A stretch of 61,592 bases of DNA from Nitratireductor sp. ZSWI3 (GCF_024655565.1 NZ_JANKOF010000021.1:1-61592); one strand, 5' to 3'; positions 18,813 through 29,086 are shown, numbered from the stretch's first letter. Numbers and translations: made by a program. The notes: generated from the sequence alone by a model not told the origin.

Positions 18813-19194
18813 GTGTCCCTCCGATTTCTCGACCGAATCCATCGCGTGACAATCAGCGACAGGTATCTTCGGAGCCACAGAAAAGACAAAAACGAACTTG
18901 GTTCATAGATGGGGAATCATCACGATTTAATATATTCGATTGCAAAAGTAATGGTGCATTCAATTCGTGAGATTTTGGAACGGTGTGAGATTAACTATTT
19001 TCCAGAGACTCGAAGACTTCCGATCTCTATCGCTTCTCAGCGACATCAACTGCCAAATGTTTCCGATGAGGCATCCCCTCAGGGGCATGAATGCGGAAAG
19101 CAATGAGGCATCCTTGTGGAGAGCATTCCGCAAGGATGAAAGCGGGGCTTGCCGCCCTCGATGTCGCTGGCCTATGCGGCGGGCTGCCCGCCCT
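18813..19194. other. AT-rich intergenic region upstream of the small-lipoprotein genes
   Basis: About 380 bases without a convincing gene. Positions 18880-19060 are markedly AT-rich for this genome and probably hold the promoter for the leftward lipoprotein genes. An 11-base direct repeat, ATGAGGCATCC, occurs at 19066 and 19103. CATCCTTG (19109-19116) and CAAGGATG (19131-19138) form a hairpin. The short rightward frame at 18909-19106 has no family features and I do not call it. Confidence 0.5.
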
Positions 19195-19398
19195 TCACCA
19201 ATGCGGCGGCTTGGTCACCGGCACATCGGGCGCGGTCTGTTCTTCCAGCGCCAGGAAGCGCTCCGTCAGGCGGTCGAGCTTGCGGCGCAGTTCCTCCATC
19301 TCGCGCCATTGCCGCGTCACCTCGGCAGAAAGCTCCTCGATTATCTTTTCCTGCTCGGCGGCCAGCATTTCGAGCGCCGTCAGCCTGTCCTCGTCCAT
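19195..19398 (-). CDS. slyX: SlyX family protein
   Basis: This 67-residue, highly charged coiled-coil protein has heptad-like content through residues 5-55 and the typical C-terminal PPHW ending. SlyX proteins are small and widespread in proteobacteria, with no firm biochemical role. It stands alone on the minus strand. Confidence 0.85.
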   Translation of the reverse strand: MDEDRLTALEMLAAEQEKIIEELSAEVTRQWREMEELRRKLDRLTERFLALEEQTAPDVPVTKPPHW

Positions 19399-19556
19399 GC
19401 TCGAAAAATCTCCGGTTGCGCCTGTTGCGCAGTGATGCCTGCGCTTTTCTCGCTGCCGAAAATTGACAAGTCCACCCCCTTTTGTCGAGAGTGTTTCGGG
19501 CTATAGCTTTTGCCTCGCGCCAGCGGTTGGCACGCAAGGCCCTGCATGATAGTTCA

Positions 19557-19572
19557 TTGACCAAAAGGTCAA
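19557..19572. promoter_or_regulatory. Operator-like palindrome upstream of the nucleoside importer
   Basis: TTGACC AAAA GGTCAA is a perfect inverted repeat ending 21 bases before the ATPase start. Its perfect symmetry and position near the expected promoter or leader suggest a repressor site for the nucleoside uptake and salvage genes. No regulator gene lies next to it. Confidence 0.5.
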
Positions 19573-19593
19573 AAACGGGGAAGCGGGCCGCCG

Positions 19594-21126
19594 ATGGCGC
19601 ACACGGCAATCGAGCTCAACGGCATCAGCAAGAGCTTCGGAGCGGTTCACGCCAACCGCAACATCGATCTGAAGATCACGGCCGGGACGATCCACGGCAT
19701 CATCGGCGAAAACGGGGCCGGCAAGTCGACCCTGATGTCGATCCTCTACGGCTTCTACCAGGCCGACAGCGGCCGCATCCAGGTGGCCGGCAAGCCGGCG
19801 TCCATCAAGACGCCGAGCGCCGCCATCGCGCTCGGCATCGGCATGGTGCACCAGCACTTCATGCTGGTGGAGAATTTCACCGTGCTCGAGAACGTCATGC
19901 TGGGCGCGGAGGGCGAGGCGCTGCTCAACACCTCGATCGCCAAGGCGCGCGACGAGCTCGAGCGGCTGGAGCGCGATTACGGGCTCGAGGTCGATCCCGA
20001 CGCGCTCATCGAAGACCTTCCCGTCGGCCTGCAGCAGCGGGTCGAGATCCTCAAGGCGCTCTATCGCGGCGCCGACATCCTGATCCTCGACGAGCCCACC
20101 GGCGTGCTCACCCCGGCCGAGGCCGACCACCTGTTCCGCATCCTCCGGCAGCTCAAGGAGGAGGGCAAGACCGTCATCCTCATCACGCACAAGCTGCGCG
20201 AGATCATGGCGATCACCGACAATGTCTCCGTCATGCGCCAGGGCGCCATGGTGGCGACGCGCAAGACGGCCGAGACCACGGTCGAGGAACTGGCCGAGCT
20301 GATGGTCGGCCGCCACGTGCTCCTGCGCGTCGAGAAGGGCGAGGGCCGGGCCGGCGACGTGATGCTTTCGGTGAAGAACCTCACCGTGAAGGATTCACGC
20401 GGCGTCACCATGGTCGACGACGTCTCCTTCGACGTGCGGGCGGGCGAGATCGTCGGCATCGCCGGCGTCGCCGGCAACGGCCAGTCGCAGCTTCTGGAGG
20501 CGATCACCGGCGTGCGCCAGGCCGTCTCCGGCACCGTCACGCTGGACGGCACGCCGGTCGAGCTCACCGGCGAGGCCGACCCGGTGGACCTGCGCAAGCG
20601 CGGCATGGCCCATGTGCCGGAAGACCGCCACCATGTCGGCCTCGTCCTGCCCTTCGAGGAAAACGAGAACGCCATGCTCGGCTATCACTGGCAGGACAAA
20701 TACCTGAAGGGGCCCCTCCTCGACATCGAGGCGATCCGCGACGATGCGCGCAGGAAGATCGAGAAATACGACATCCGCCCCGCCGACTGCCGGCTGAAGA
20801 CCGCCAATTTCTCCGGCGGCAACCAGCAGAAGATCGTGCTGGCGCGGGAAATGGAGCAGGATCCCAAGGTGCTGATCGTCGGCCAGCCGACGCGCGGCGT
20901 CGATGTGGGCGCCATCGAATTCATCCACAGGCGGCTGATCGACATGCGCGACCAGGGCAAGGCGGTGCTTCTGGTGTCCGTCGAACTCGACGAGATCCGC
21001 TCGCTGTCGGACCGCATCCTGGTGATGTTCGCGGGCCGCGTGGTCGGCGAGCGCGGTCCCGAAGCCACCGAGGGCGAGCTCGGCCTGCTGATGGCCGGCG
21101 TCGAGAAGAAGGAGGCGGCCGAATGA
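19594..21126 (+). CDS. Nucleoside-type ABC transporter ATP-binding protein (duplicated ABC domains)
   Basis: This 510-residue protein has two ABC domains in the RbsA/NupA style. The first has an intact Walker A (GENGAGKST, 38-46) and Walker B LILDEPT, but a degenerate signature (VGLQQR). The second has a degenerate P-loop (GVAGNGQSQ), a good signature (FSGGNQQK) and an altered Walker B (LIVGQPTRGVD). This pattern is normal for the family. Two permeases and nucleoside salvage enzymes follow immediately, so nucleosides are the probable cargo. The start follows a palindrome at 19557. Confidence 0.92.
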   Translation: MAHTAIELNGISKSFGAVHANRNIDLKITAGTIHGIIGENGAGKSTLMSILYGFYQADSGRIQVAGKPASIKTPSAAIALGIGMVHQHFMLVENFTVLENVMLGAEGEALLNTSIAKARDELERLERDYGLEVDPDALIEDLPVGLQQRVEILKALYRGADILILDEPTGVLTPAEADHLFRILRQLKEEGKTVILITHKLREIMAITDNVSVMRQGAMVATRKTAETTVEELAELMVGRHVLLRVEKGEGRAGDVMLSVKNLTVKDSRGVTMVDDVSFDVRAGEIVGIAGVAGNGQSQLLEAITGVRQAVSGTVTLDGTPVELTGEADPVDLRKRGMAHVPEDRHHVGLVLPFEENENAMLGYHWQDKYLKGPLLDIEAIRDDARRKIEKYDIRPADCRLKTANFSGGNQQKIVLAREMEQDPKVLIVGQPTRGVDVGAIEFIHRRLIDMRDQGKAVLLVSVELDEIRSLSDRILVMFAGRVVGERGPEATEGELGLLMAGVEKKEAAE

Positions 21127-22262
21127 GCGCGCCCTATGCGAAACTTCCCGCCTGGGCCGATTACGGGCTGATCCCGCTCATCAACCTTGCCGTCGCCTTC
21201 CTGGTCGCCGGACTGGTGGTGATGCTGGTCGGCGAGAACCCCATCCGCGCCGCCGCCATCCTCGTCGAGGGGGCGCTCGGGCGCGGCCAGAACATCGCCT
21301 ACACGCTCTACTACGCGACGAGCTTCATCTTCACCGGCCTCGCCGTCGCCGTCGCCTTCCACTGCAGCCTGTTCAACATCGGCGGCGAGGGACAGGCCTA
21401 TGTCGGCGGGCTGGGCGTCGCCCTGGTCTGCCTCGCCTTCGACAGCGTGCTGCCCTGGTGGCTGGTGTTCCCCCTGGCGATCGCCGGTGCGGCGCTGTTC
21501 GGGGCCGCCTGGGCCTTCATTCCGGCCTATTTCCAGGCCAAGCGCGGCTCGCACATCGTCATCACGACGATCATGTTCAACTTCATCGCCGCCAGCCTGA
21601 TGGTCTATCTATTGGTCAACGTGCTGAAGCCGGCCGGCAGCCAGGCGCCGCAAACGCGCACGTTCCTGGAAGGCGGACAGTTGCCGAAGCTCAACTTCGT
21701 GCTGGAAGCGCTCGGCTTTTCCGTGCGCTCGGCGCCCTTCAACCTTTCCTTCCTGCTGGCGCTCCTCGCCGCCTTCCTGGTCTGGGTGCTCATCTGGCGC
21801 ACCAGGCTCGGCTACGAGATCCGCATGCGCGGCTTCAGCCCCAAGGCGGCGCGCTATGCCGGCGTCAGCGAGACGAAGATCATCATCATCGCCATGCTCA
21901 TTTCGGGGGCGCTGGCCGGCATGATGGCGCTCAACCCGGTCATGGGCGACCAGAACCGGCTGCAGATGGATTTCGTCACCGGGGCGGGCTTCGTCGGCAT
22001 CGCCGTGGCGCTGATGGGCCGCTCGCATCCGGCAGGCATCGTGCCGGCGGCGATTCTGTTCGGCATGCTCTACCAGGGCGGCGCCGAGCTCGCTTTCGAG
22101 ATGCCCAACATCTCGCGCGACATGATCGTCATCATCCAGGGGCTCGTCATCCTCTTCGCAGGCGCGCTCGAGAACATGTTCAGGCCCAGCGTGCAGGCCC
22201 TGTTCGCCAGCCTCAGCCCGCAAGCCGCCGGCGTCGAGGCGCGCCAGGGGGAGGGCGGCTGA
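21123..22262 (+). CDS. Nucleoside-type ABC transporter permease 1
   Basis: The ATG at 21123 overlaps the ATPase stop by four bases, indicating translational coupling. The 379-residue protein is a BPD_transp_2 permease with about eight to ten membrane segments. FNIGGEGQAYVGG near residue 85 and the substrate-path region around GALAGMMALNPVMGD are typical of YufP/NupB-like proteins. It pairs with the next permease. Confidence 0.9.
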   Translation: MSAPYAKLPAWADYGLIPLINLAVAFLVAGLVVMLVGENPIRAAAILVEGALGRGQNIAYTLYYATSFIFTGLAVAVAFHCSLFNIGGEGQAYVGGLGVALVCLAFDSVLPWWLVFPLAIAGAALFGAAWAFIPAYFQAKRGSHIVITTIMFNFIAASLMVYLLVNVLKPAGSQAPQTRTFLEGGQLPKLNFVLEALGFSVRSAPFNLSFLLALLAAFLVWVLIWRTRLGYEIRMRGFSPKAARYAGVSETKIIIIAMLISGALAGMMALNPVMGDQNRLQMDFVTGAGFVGIAVALMGRSHPAGIVPAAILFGMLYQGGAELAFEMPNISRDMIVIIQGLVILFAGALENMFRPSVQALFASLSPQAAGVEARQGEGG

Positions 22263-22263
22263 G

Positions 22264-23235
22264 ATGGACTTCTTCACCACGCTCATCCTGGTCCTCGATT
22301 CCACCGTACGGCTCAGCGTGCCGCTGCTGCTCGCCGCCCTCGCCGGCCTCTATTCGGAGCGGTCGGGTGTGTTCGACATCGGGCTGGAAGGCAAGATGCT
22401 GGCCGGCGCCTTCGCCGCCGGGGCGGCGGCCGCCGTCACCGGTTCCGCCTGGGCGGGGCTGGGGGCCGCGGTGCTGGTCTCCGTGTTCCTCGCCCTCGTG
22501 CACGGCTTCGCCTCGATCACCCATCGCGGCAACCAGATCGTCTCCGGCGTCGCCATCAACTTCATCGCCGCCGGCGCCACCATCATCCTCGGCCAGGCCT
22601 GGTTCCGCCAGGGCGGGCGCACGCCCTCGCTGCCCGGCGATGCGCGCTTCGGCGCGCTCCACCTGCCCTTCGCAGACACCCTGCGCGACGTGCCGTTCCT
22701 CGGGCCGATCTATGCGGAGCTGATTTCCGGCCACTCACTTCTCGTCTACCTCGCCTTCCTGTTCGTCCCCTTCACCTGGTGGGTGCTGTTCCGCACGCGC
22801 TTCGGCCTGCGCCTGCGGGCCGTCGGCGAGAACCCGGCTGCCGTCGACACCGCCGGCATCTCGGTCTCCTGGCTGCGCTATCGCGCCGTCATGTGCACCG
22901 GTCTTCTCACCGGCCTGGCCGGCACCTACCTGTCGCTGGCCCAGAACGCCGGCTTCGTGAAGGACATGACCGCGGGGCGCGGCTTCATTGCCCTGGCGGC
23001 GCTGATCTTCGCCAAATGGCGTCCCGTGCCGGTCATGTTCGCCTGCCTGCTGTTCGGCTTCCTCGATGCCTTCGCCATCCGCATCCAGGGAACGCCCCTT
23101 CCGCTCATCGGCCAGGTGCCGGTGCAGCTTATGCAGGCGCTGCCCTATATCCTGACCGTGGTGCTGCTGGCCGGCTTCATCGGCAAGGCCATTCCCCCGC
23201 GCGCCGGCGGCGTGCCCTATGTGAAGGAGCGGTGA
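22264..23235 (+). CDS. Nucleoside-type ABC transporter permease 2
   Basis: This 323-residue BPD_transp_2 permease (YufQ/NupC type) contains LYSERSGVFDIGLEGKMLAGAF near the N-terminus and RGFIALAALIFAKWRPV toward the end, both conserved in this branch. It starts one base after permease 1 ends, and its stop overlaps the cdd start (TGATG). Confidence 0.9.
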   Translation: MDFFTTLILVLDSTVRLSVPLLLAALAGLYSERSGVFDIGLEGKMLAGAFAAGAAAAVTGSAWAGLGAAVLVSVFLALVHGFASITHRGNQIVSGVAINFIAAGATIILGQAWFRQGGRTPSLPGDARFGALHLPFADTLRDVPFLGPIYAELISGHSLLVYLAFLFVPFTWWVLFRTRFGLRLRAVGENPAAVDTAGISVSWLRYRAVMCTGLLTGLAGTYLSLAQNAGFVKDMTAGRGFIALAALIFAKWRPVPVMFACLLFGFLDAFAIRIQGTPLPLIGQVPVQLMQALPYILTVVLLAGFIGKAIPPRAGGVPYVKER

Positions 23236-23630
23236 TGAGCGCCGAAGACCTGTTTTCCGCAGCCAAGACGGCGATGCAGCGGGCCTACGCCCCCTATTCG
23301 CGCTTTCCCGTGGGGGCGGCGGTGAAGACCGAGGCCGGCACCGTGCACGCCGGCTGCAACATCGAGAACGCCTCCTATCCCGAGGGCTGGTGCGCCGAGA
23401 CGACGGCGCTCGGCCATCTGGTGATGGCCGGCGGCGGCAAGGTGACCGAGATCGCCGTGGTGGCGGAGAAGATGCCGAAGATCATGCCCTGCGGCGGCTG
23501 CCGCCAGCGTCTCGCCGAGTTCGCCGCCGACGGGGCGGTGCTGCATCTGTGCGATCTTGACGGCGTCGTCGAGACCGTGCCCTTCTCCGCCGTCTTCCCG
23601 CGCGGCTTCGCCCTGGAGAGCGGCAAATGA
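23235..23630 (+). CDS. cdd: Cytidine deaminase
   Basis: This 131-residue homotetrameric-type cytidine deaminase converts cytidine or deoxycytidine to the uridine form. The zinc site is complete: Cys53 and Glu55 in GWCAETTA, and Cys86 and Cys89 in PCGGCRQ. The substrate loop CNIENASYPEG is present. It overlaps the permease before it and the phosphorylase after it, placing deamination directly after import. Confidence 0.96.
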   Translation: MSAEDLFSAAKTAMQRAYAPYSRFPVGAAVKTEAGTVHAGCNIENASYPEGWCAETTALGHLVMAGGGKVTEIAVVAEKMPKIMPCGGCRQRLAEFAADGAVLHLCDLDGVVETVPFSAVFPRGFALESGK

Positions 23631-24433
23631 AGGAGGCGGTGGACCACTTAACAGAGCGCCTCGAGGGGCTTGCCCCGCGGCTCGGCCTGGTGCTCGGCTC
23701 CGGCCTCGGCAGGCTGGTGGACGCGGTGGAGAACCCGGTGCGCATTCCCTATGGTGACCTGCCCGGGTTTCCGCCGAGCGGCGTCACCGGCCACGCAGGC
23801 GAGATCGTCGCGGGGCTTCTGGCCGGCACGCCGGTCATCATGCTGGCGGGACGCTCGCATTACTACGAGCACGGCGATCCGGCTGCGATGCGCCCGGCCA
23901 TCGAGACCTTATGGGGCATCGGCGTGACGACCCTGATCCTGACCAACGCGGCGGGATCGCTACGCGTCGACATGCCGCCCGGCTCCGTGATGATGATCGA
24001 CGACCACATCAATTTCTCCGGCGCCAACCCGCTCATCGGCGAGCCGAGCGACCGACGTTTCGTCGGCATGAGCGAGGCCTACGATACGGAGCTGTGCGCG
24101 GCCATCGCCAGGGCCGCCGAGCAGGCCGGCGAGACCTTGCACCGGGGCGTCTATATGTGGTTCTCCGGTCCCACCTTCGAGACTCCCGCCGAGATCCGGA
24201 TGGCGCGGGTGCTGGGTGCCGATGCGGTCGGCATGTCGACCGTGCCGGAGGTGATCCTGGCGCGCTATCTCGGCCTTCGGGTGGCGGCCTGCTCTGTCAT
24301 CACCAATCTCGGCGCCGGGATGAGCGCCGGGGAGCTGTCGCACCAGGAGACCAAGGACATGGCGCCGATCGGCGGCGCGCGCCTGGAGCGGATCCTCGGC
24401 CGGCTCTGCGCCGACGGGCTGCCGGAAGGCTGA
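23627..24433 (+). CDS. punA: Purine-nucleoside phosphorylase (trimeric class)
   Basis: This 268-residue protein has the phosphate-binding GSGLG motif (24-28), [12 protein letters not shown], and the purine-site segment [17 protein letters not shown] with [12 protein letters not shown]. These match the trimeric PNP family rather than hexameric DeoD. It splits purine nucleosides to base and (deoxy)ribose-1-phosphate. It overlaps cdd by four bases. Confidence 0.93.
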   Translation: MKEAVDHLTERLEGLAPRLGLVLGSGLGRLVDAVENPVRIPYGDLPGFPPSGVTGHAGEIVAGLLAGTPVIMLAGRSHYYEHGDPAAMRPAIETLWGIGVTTLILTNAAGSLRVDMPPGSVMMIDDHINFSGANPLIGEPSDRRFVGMSEAYDTELCAAIARAAEQAGETLHRGVYMWFSGPTFETPAEIRMARVLGADAVGMSTVPEVILARYLGLRVAACSVITNLGAGMSAGELSHQETKDMAPIGGARLERILGRLCADGLPEG

Positions 24434-24440
24434 GCGCTTG

Positions 24441-25760
24441 ATGCTGCCGCAGGAAATCATTCGCCGGAAACGCGACGGCCAGCCCCTGTCGGAAGCAGAG
24501 ATCGCCGATTTCGTCGACGGCCTGGCGCACGGCACCTGGAGCGAAGGGCAGATCGCCGCGCTCGCCATGGCGATGTTCCTCAACGGCATGACCGCCGGCG
24601 AGGGCGCGGCGCTGACACGCGCCATGCGCGATTCCGGCAAGGTCCTCGACTGGTCGGACCTTCCCGGCCCCGTTACCGACAAGCACTCCACGGGCGGCGT
24701 CGGCGACAACGTCTCGCTGATGCTGGCGCCCATCGTGGCGGCTTGCGGCGCCTTCGTGCCGATGATCTCGGGGCGCGGCCTCGGCCATACGGGCGGCACG
24801 CTCGACAAGATGGATTCGATCCCCGGCTATACGAGCCAGCCCGACGACCGGCTGTTTGCAAGGACCGTGCGCGAGGTGGGCTGCGCCATCATCGGCCAGA
24901 CGGCCGACCTGGCGCCCGCCGACAAGCGCTTCTATGCCGTTCGCGACGTGACGGGCACGGTGGAATCGGTGCCGCTGATCACCGCGTCGATCCTGTCGAA
25001 GAAGCTCGCCGCCGGCCTGTCCTCGCTCGTGCTCGACGTCAAATCCGGCAATGGCGCCTTCATGGCGAGCGGCCGCGACGCACGCAGCCTGGCCACCAAT
25101 CTGGTCACGGTCGCCCGAAGTGCCGGCCTGCCGGCGACGGCGCTGATCACCGACATGAACGAGCCGCTGGCCTCCGCCTGCGGCAATGCGGTGGAGGTGC
25201 TCAACGCCGTGGATTTCCTGACCGGTCGCCGGCGTGACCGGCGGCTCGAGGAGGTCACCCTGGCGCTGGCCGCCGAGATGCTGCTTGCCTCCCGCATTGC
25301 CGGCTCTCCACGCGAAGCGCTCGACCGCGCCGGCGAGGCGCTCGGCAGCGGGCGCGCCGCGGAGCTGTTCGGCCGCATGGTGAGTGCGCTCGGCGGCCCG
25401 GCCGATTTCGTCGAAAACGCCCGAAAGCATCTGTCGGCCGCCGAGACGATCGTGCCCGTCGAGGCCCCGCGCGACGGGTTCGTCGGCAGCATCGAGACGC
25501 GCGCCCTCGGTGTCGCCGTCATCGAGCTGGGCGGCGGCCGACGCAAGCCGGAGGATGCCATCGACCATGCGGTGGGCCTCACCGGCTGCCTGTCCATCGG
25601 CACAGAGCTGCGCCGCGGCCAGCCGCTGGCGATGGTTCACGCGCGCAGCGAGAGCGATGCGAGGCAGGCGATCGCCGCGGTGATCGCAGCTTACCGCATC
25701 GCCGACGAGAAGCCGCGTGCGCGCAAGAGCATCCTGCGCCGGGTTGCCGGTGATACGTAA
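24441..25760 (+). CDS. deoA: Thymidine phosphorylase
   Basis: The ATG at 24441 gives 439 residues; a TTG three bases earlier is possible. The family signature is complete: [13 protein letters not shown], then [14 protein letters not shown], followed by the C-terminal pyrimidine-phosphorylase domain. It cleaves thymidine or deoxyuridine to the base and deoxyribose-1-phosphate. It is the last gene of the rightward salvage operon and is convergent with the protease gene at 25764. Confidence 0.95.
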   Translation: MLPQEIIRRKRDGQPLSEAEIADFVDGLAHGTWSEGQIAALAMAMFLNGMTAGEGAALTRAMRDSGKVLDWSDLPGPVTDKHSTGGVGDNVSLMLAPIVAACGAFVPMISGRGLGHTGGTLDKMDSIPGYTSQPDDRLFARTVREVGCAIIGQTADLAPADKRFYAVRDVTGTVESVPLITASILSKKLAAGLSSLVLDVKSGNGAFMASGRDARSLATNLVTVARSAGLPATALITDMNEPLASACGNAVEVLNAVDFLTGRRRDRRLEEVTLALAAEMLLASRIAGSPREALDRAGEALGSGRAAELFGRMVSALGGPADFVENARKHLSAAETIVPVEAPRDGFVGSIETRALGVAVIELGGGRRKPEDAIDHAVGLTGCLSIGTELRRGQPLAMVHARSESDARQAIAAVIAAYRIADEKPRARKSILRRVAGDT

Positions 25761-25763
25761 ACG

Positions 25764-26336
25764 CTATTGTTCGAGCACCAGCGCACCGCCTTCCACATGA
25801 TAGCGGGACAGGCGCTTCAGGAAGCTCATGCCGATCAGCACCCCGTCGAGCGCGCGATCGTCGAGCACCGCCGCCTCCACATCCTCGACGTGGATGCGGC
25901 CGATCTGCAGCGTCCCGATCCGCACCGCTGCCGCCCTGGTCTTGCCGTTGGCGGTGCTGACCTCGTATTTGAAGTCGTTCGGCGCAAGCTGCAGGCCGAT
26001 CCGGCGGGCGAGCGAGCTGTTGATGGCGATGAAGGTCGCACCGGTATCGACCAGTGCGGAGACTTCCCGCCCGTTGAGCTTGAAGCGGCCCATGTAGTGG
26101 CCGCGGGCATCGGCGGCGATCCGTACTTTCCTGCCGAGCAACACCGACGTCTCGCCCTTGAACTCCAGGCGGCTCGCCGAGACGCGCGTCGGCTGGGGCC
26201 GGTCCTGTCCGGGCGTATCGTTGCTGAGGACCAACCGTATCAGTTCGTGAAACCGATCGGAATTGGTCTGGTAAACCGCCGGTACGGCCCCCGCCGAGCC
26301 GACCGCAATTCCCAGAAAGATCAACTTGCGCAACAT
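25764..26336 (-). CDS. TIGR02281-type retropepsin-like aspartic protease (clan AA)
   Basis: The ATG at 26336 gives 190 residues; a GTG at 26345 would add three. An N-terminal hydrophobic anchor (LIFLGIAVGSAGAVPAV) is followed by a retropepsin domain with the catalytic ALVDTGAT near residues 95-102 and a hydrophobic IGMSFLKRL near the end. One catalytic Asp per chain implies a homodimer. The family is common in alphaproteobacteria and its substrate is unknown. It lies tail to tail with deoA, three bases apart, and probably has no link to nucleoside metabolism. Confidence 0.85.
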   Translation of the reverse strand: MLRKLIFLGIAVGSAGAVPAVYQTNSDRFHELIRLVLSNDTPGQDRPQPTRVSASRLEFKGETSVLLGRKVRIAADARGHYMGRFKLNGREVSALVDTGATFIAINSSLARRIGLQLAPNDFKYEVSTANGKTRAAAVRIGTLQIGRIHVEDVEAAVLDDRALDGVLIGMSFLKRLSRYHVEGGALVLEQ

Positions 26337-26509
26337 GCCCGCCACCCAACAACCGTTGGGGTAAGCATAAGCACGCGGGACGGTCTTTGCCTTAACGGAG
26401 AAACGCGATGCGCCGGGATGGTTAAGCGAGCGTTACACGAAGCGCAGCCTCTTCGGCGCGACCTCTGCTCGCCGTTGTTGCAGAAGCATCGGATACGTAA
26501 GTTCCACCG

Positions 26510-27139
26510 TTACTTGGTGCCGTACATACGGTCGCCGGCGTCGCCCAGGCCCGGGACGATATAGCCCTTCTCGTTGAGCTTTTCGTCGATCGAGGCGGTG
26601 AAGACAGGCACGTCGGGATGGGCGGCGCGAAAGCGCTCGACGCCCTCGGGCGCAGCCAGCAGGCAGAGGAAGCGCAAATTGGTGGCGCCCTTCTCCTTCA
26701 GCTTGTCGACGGCGGCGATGGCCGAATTGGCCGTCGCCAGCATCGGGTCGACGACGATGACCAGACGGTTGGCAAGGTCGCTCGGCGCCTTGAAGAAATA
26801 CTCCACCGCCTGCAGCGTCTCGTGGTCGCGATAAAGGCCGACATGGGCGACGCGCGCCGCCGGCACGAGATCCAGCATACCGTCAAGCAAACCGTTACCG
26901 GCACGCAGCACCGAAGCGAACACCAGCTTCTTGCCTTCCAGCGTCGGCGCATCGATGGTCTGCAGCGGCGTCTCGATCCGCCGCGTCGTCAGCTCCAGGT
27001 CGCGCGTGACCTCGTAGCACAGAAGCAGGGAGATCTCGCGCAGGAGCCGGCGGAACCCGGCCGTCGACGTTTCCTTGTCGCGCATGATGGTCAGTTTGTG
27101 CTGGACAAGCGGGTGGTCGACAACGGTGACGCCCTGCAT
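26510..27139 (-). CDS. upp: Uracil phosphoribosyltransferase
   Basis: This 209-residue protein converts uracil and PRPP to UMP. Visible features are the N-terminal [16 protein letters not shown], the PRPP loop [14 protein letters not shown] and the C-terminal [17 protein letters not shown]. It lies 70 bases downstream of add on the minus strand and completes the pyrimidine salvage set. Confidence 0.96.
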   Translation of the reverse strand: MQGVTVVDHPLVQHKLTIMRDKETSTAGFRRLLREISLLLCYEVTRDLELTTRRIETPLQTIDAPTLEGKKLVFASVLRAGNGLLDGMLDLVPAARVAHVGLYRDHETLQAVEYFFKAPSDLANRLVIVVDPMLATANSAIAAVDKLKEKGATNLRFLCLLAAPEGVERFRAAHPDVPVFTASIDEKLNEKGYIVPGLGDAGDRMYGTK

Positions 27140-27210
27140 GTGCTCTTCTCCGAAAGCTTCGTTCCTGCCGCCACTGTAACGCCTCGAGGACGTGCGGCAT
27201 ACCGTAAGGC

Positions 27211-28191
27211 TCAGTGAGCCACAGTTTTGTCATCCAGCGCGCGCAGCAGGAGCGCCCGCGTCGGCTCGTCCACGAAGGCGGCCTCGAGCGCCGTTCTGGT
27301 GATGAGCCGCAACGCACTCTCGTCGAGCGAGAAATGCGTGGCGGCAACGCCGTATTCGCGCGCCAGCGAGGTGTGGAAATGCGGCGGGTCGTCCGAATTG
27401 AGCGTCACCCGGCATCCAGCGGCCAGCAGCCGCGGGAACGGATGATGGGCAAAGTCGGGGAACACCTTCAGCACCACGTTGGAGACCGGGCACACCTCCA
27501 GCACCACGCCCTCGCCGGCGATCCTGCGCACCAGGTCCGGATTCTCGACGGCCCGCACCCCGTGGCCGATGCGCGACGGGCGGATGTGGTTGAGCGCCGC
27601 CTCGACGCTTTCCCAGCCCGCCAGTTCCCCGGCATGCACGGTGATGCCGAGCCCCGCGCCGCGGGCGATGTCGAAGGCGCGGGCATAGTCGCGCATGTTG
27701 CCGAAACGCTCCTCCCCGGCCATGCCGAAACCGCTCACCAGCGGGTGCCTGCAGGCGGCCGCGAAGCGGGCCGCGTCCTCCACCGCCGGGGCGCCGAAAT
27801 GGCGGATCCCGACGACGATCATGCGCCCCTCGATGCCCGTCGCGGCGCGGGCTCGGGCGATCCCTTCTCCGAGGGCGTTGGTGTAGGCGGTGCGCGACAG
27901 GCCGGATCGCTCGGCGTGGTCCGGCGAGATAAAGACCTCCGAATAGACGGCTCCCTCGCGCGCCAGCCCGGTCAGGTATTCCTCCGCCAGGGCCACATAG
28001 TCCTCCTCGGTGCGGAACAGCCCCGCGGCAGCGTCGTAGGCGGCGAGGAAACTCGTGAAGTCGGACCAGAAATAGGCGCCGTCCCGGATGAAATGGGACG
28101 TATCGATACCGTATTTGCGGGCCTGCGCGACAACGAGGGCGGGTGAGGCGGCACCCTCGATGTGGCAGTGCAGCTCGGCTTTCGGAACCAT
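27211..28191 (-). CDS. add: Adenosine deaminase
   Basis: The ATG at 28191, after GGAG, gives 326 residues. The zinc and catalytic residues are visible: His8 and His10 in [16 protein letters not shown] with the catalytic glutamate, SRIGHG, and NSDDPPHF with the tandem aspartates. It deaminates adenosine or deoxyadenosine. It is divergent from ubiE and precedes upp, forming a two-gene leftward salvage unit. Confidence 0.94.
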   Translation of the reverse strand: MVPKAELHCHIEGAASPALVVAQARKYGIDTSHFIRDGAYFWSDFTSFLAAYDAAAGLFRTEEDYVALAEEYLTGLAREGAVYSEVFISPDHAERSGLSRTAYTNALGEGIARARAATGIEGRMIVVGIRHFGAPAVEDAARFAAACRHPLVSGFGMAGEERFGNMRDYARAFDIARGAGLGITVHAGELAGWESVEAALNHIRPSRIGHGVRAVENPDLVRRIAGEGVVLEVCPVSNVVLKVFPDFAHHPFPRLLAAGCRVTLNSDDPPHFHTSLAREYGVAATHFSLDESALRLITRTALEAAFVDEPTRALLLRALDDKTVAH

Positions 28192-28299
28192 GCGCGCTCC
28201 ATCCTCACAAGACCGCCGGCGCGGCCGTTCATCGCGCTTTTGACAATAGCGCCCCGGCGGGCAATGGGCTATGGTCCCGGCGTTTTCGAAAGGGTAGCA

Positions 28300-29076
28300 A
28301 TGTCGAACGAGCGCACCACGGCCGATGGCGGCATGGAGACCGCCTACGGTTTCCGCGAAGTCGGCCAGGGCGAGAAGCAGGGTCTGGTCAACACGGTGTT
28401 TCACCGGGTCGCCGAACGCTACGACGTCATGAACGACCTGATGTCGGGCGGCCTGCACCGGCTGTGGAAGGATGGGATGGTCTCCTGGCTCGCGCCGTCG
28501 AAGCGGCCGGGCTACCGGACCCTCGACGTGGCCGGCGGCACGGGCGACATCGCCTTCCGCATCGTCGACGCCTCGCGCGGGGCCGCGCACGTCACCGTTC
28601 TCGATATCAACGGATCGATGCTCGACGTCGGCCGTGTCCGTGCCGAGAAGAAGGGCATCGCCGACAAGCTGACCTTCGTCGAGGCGAATGCGGAGGAGCT
28701 GCCTTGCGAGGACGGCGCCTTCGATGCCTACACCATCGCCTTCGGCATCCGCAACGTGCCGGACATCGAGAAGGCGCTGAGCGAGGCCTTCCGCGTCCTG
28801 AAGCCCGGCGGACGCTTCCTGTGCCTCGAGTTCTCCGAGGTCGACACGCCGCTTCTCGACCGGGTGTACGAAGCCTGGTCCTTCCATGCCATCCCGCGCA
28901 TCGGCAAGGCGGTCACCGGCGACGGCGAGCCGTATCGCTACCTGGTCGAATCGATCCGCAAGTTCCCCAATCAGGAGAATTTCGCCGCCATGATCCGCCG
29001 CGCCGGGTTCTCGCGCGTCACCTGGCGCAACTACTCCGGCGGCATCGCCACGCTGCACTCCGGCTGGAAGATCTGA
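28300..29076 (+). CDS. ubiE: Bifunctional demethylmenaquinone/2-methoxy-6-polyprenyl-benzoquinol methyltransferase
   Basis: The ATG at 28300 gives 258 residues. The class I methyltransferase motifs are [13 protein letters not shown] (SAM motif I), [23 protein letters not shown] and the UbiE signature [16 protein letters not shown]. It performs the C-methylation in ubiquinone synthesis. ubiB follows after ten bases. Confidence 0.95.
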   Translation: MSNERTTADGGMETAYGFREVGQGEKQGLVNTVFHRVAERYDVMNDLMSGGLHRLWKDGMVSWLAPSKRPGYRTLDVAGGTGDIAFRIVDASRGAAHVTVLDINGSMLDVGRVRAEKKGIADKLTFVEANAEELPCEDGAFDAYTIAFGIRNVPDIEKALSEAFRVLKPGGRFLCLEFSEVDTPLLDRVYEAWSFHAIPRIGKAVTGDGEPYRYLVESIRKFPNQENFAAMIRRAGFSRVTWRNYSGGIATLHSGWKI

Positions 29077-29086
29077 CGGCAAGGCG

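Noticed and set aside
18909-19106. A 65-codon plus-strand frame in the AT-rich gap
   Set aside because: No ribosome-binding site, signal peptide or family feature; the region looks regulatory.
25764-26336. Involvement of the retropepsin-like protein in nucleoside salvage
   Set aside because: It is on the opposite strand to deoA and tail to tail with it. The family is scattered in alphaproteobacteria without a nucleoside link.
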